From JBPOFM01 sp051252455 (lineage in GTDB: Bacteria; Bacteroidota; Bacteroidia; Flavobacteriales; Flavobacteriaceae), in the NCBI GenBank assembly GCA_051252455.1, contig JBPOFM010000003.1, positions 62,001-126,000 on the forward strand: a stretch of 64,000 nucleotides of DNA, in the 5' to 3' direction. Shown piece after piece: positions 63,878-64,000 of this stretch; position 1 is the first letter of the stretch, and each line of letters opens with the position of its first letter. A program made the translations under genes and the position numbers. Under the pieces are notes generated by a model, which saw only the letters and a program-made list of their open reading frames with translations, had not been told where the DNA came from and did no database searches.

Positions 63878-64000
63878 TTAACTCACTTTAAATATTTTTT
63901 TCCGTTTAACTGTAGCAATTACAACAAGAAGCACTATGCTGACTAAAAGAAATAATACATTGATAAGTTCAAAATTGGTGAATATGGCAACACTTACCAA
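63878..64000 (-). CDS. C-terminal end of a small membrane protein, cut by window edge
   Basis: Forty codons before a stop at 63878-63880 read as one membrane helix (LINVLFLLVSIVLLVVIATV) and a basic tail KRKKIFKVS. The start lies outside the window, so the family cannot be named. Hydrophobicity followed by a positive cytosolic tail fits a real membrane protein better than chance. Confidence 0.5.
   Translation of the reverse strand: MVSVAIFTNFELINVLFLLVSIVLLVVIATVKRKKIFKVS

Noticed and set aside
1..64000. CRISPR array, rRNA, insertion sequence or prophage
   Set aside because: No regularly spaced repeats, no transposase or integrase reading frame, no inverted repeats with target duplications and no rRNA sequence were seen.

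Overview
The window looks like a chromosomal segment of a marine-type member of the Flavobacteriaceae (phylum Bacteroidota). The evidence is low G+C, promoters of the TAnnTTTG / TTG type, start sites without strong Shine-Dalgarno sequences, two secreted proteins with C-terminal type IX secretion (T9SS) sorting domains, two TonB-dependent receptors with carboxypeptidase-like N-terminal domains, menaquinone genes, and an rpmB-rpmG-DUF4295 ribosomal operon. No rRNA, tRNA, CRISPR array, prophage or insertion sequence was recognised. These family names come from reading the sequence; no database search was run.

Layout. 1-4.1 kb: the end of a menaquinone operon (isochorismate synthase, hotdog thioesterase), a hydrolase/acetyltransferase pair and rimO. 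4.2-7 kb: a lipoprotein serine hydrolase converging on a lipoprotein amidase. 7.1-11.3 kb: ftsY, a repeat-like intergenic element, the ribosomal operon, then cinA / Hpt protein / FAH-family hydrolase. 11.5-16.5 kb: a DoxX pair, an exonuclease, a 2-oxoacid dehydrogenase E2, a glycosyltransferase and recR. 16.7-24.2 kb: a 990-residue T9SS propeller-like protein, a sodium symporter, a CoA-binding protein and a TonB receptor. 24.2-24.75 kb: a gene-free stretch with four related hairpins. 24.8-35.3 kb: fabH, htpG with a sigma-54-like promoter, a FUSC transporter, a serine hydrolase and a second T9SS protein. 35.5-40.7 kb: an unknown kinase-like gene co-transcribed with pyruvate carboxylase, then a MOSC protein.

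41-46 kb: a locus of two DUF4331-like secreted proteins (apparently a split family member), a TPR lipoprotein and a TonB receptor, all on the minus strand. 46.1-47.3 kb: a LETM1-like protein. 47.6-57 kb is the most interesting region. It holds an esterase, an ATP-grasp ligase, a GCS2-type carboxylate-amine ligase, a class I glutamine-amidotransferase-like protein, a second ATP-grasp-like protein and a pseudopilin-like membrane protein on the plus strand. Converging on these are a third ATP-grasp protein, an M17 leucyl aminopeptidase and another esterase. Together they look like a system that builds and trims a small amide-bonded (peptide-like or gamma-glutamyl) metabolite. A decayed ParE-type toxin-antitoxin module lies between the two halves.

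57-64 kb: two secreted proteins of unknown function, a 1200-residue protein that seems to join an inactivated metallophosphoesterase domain, a kinase-like middle and an outer-membrane beta-barrel, and the 3' end of a small membrane protein at the window edge.
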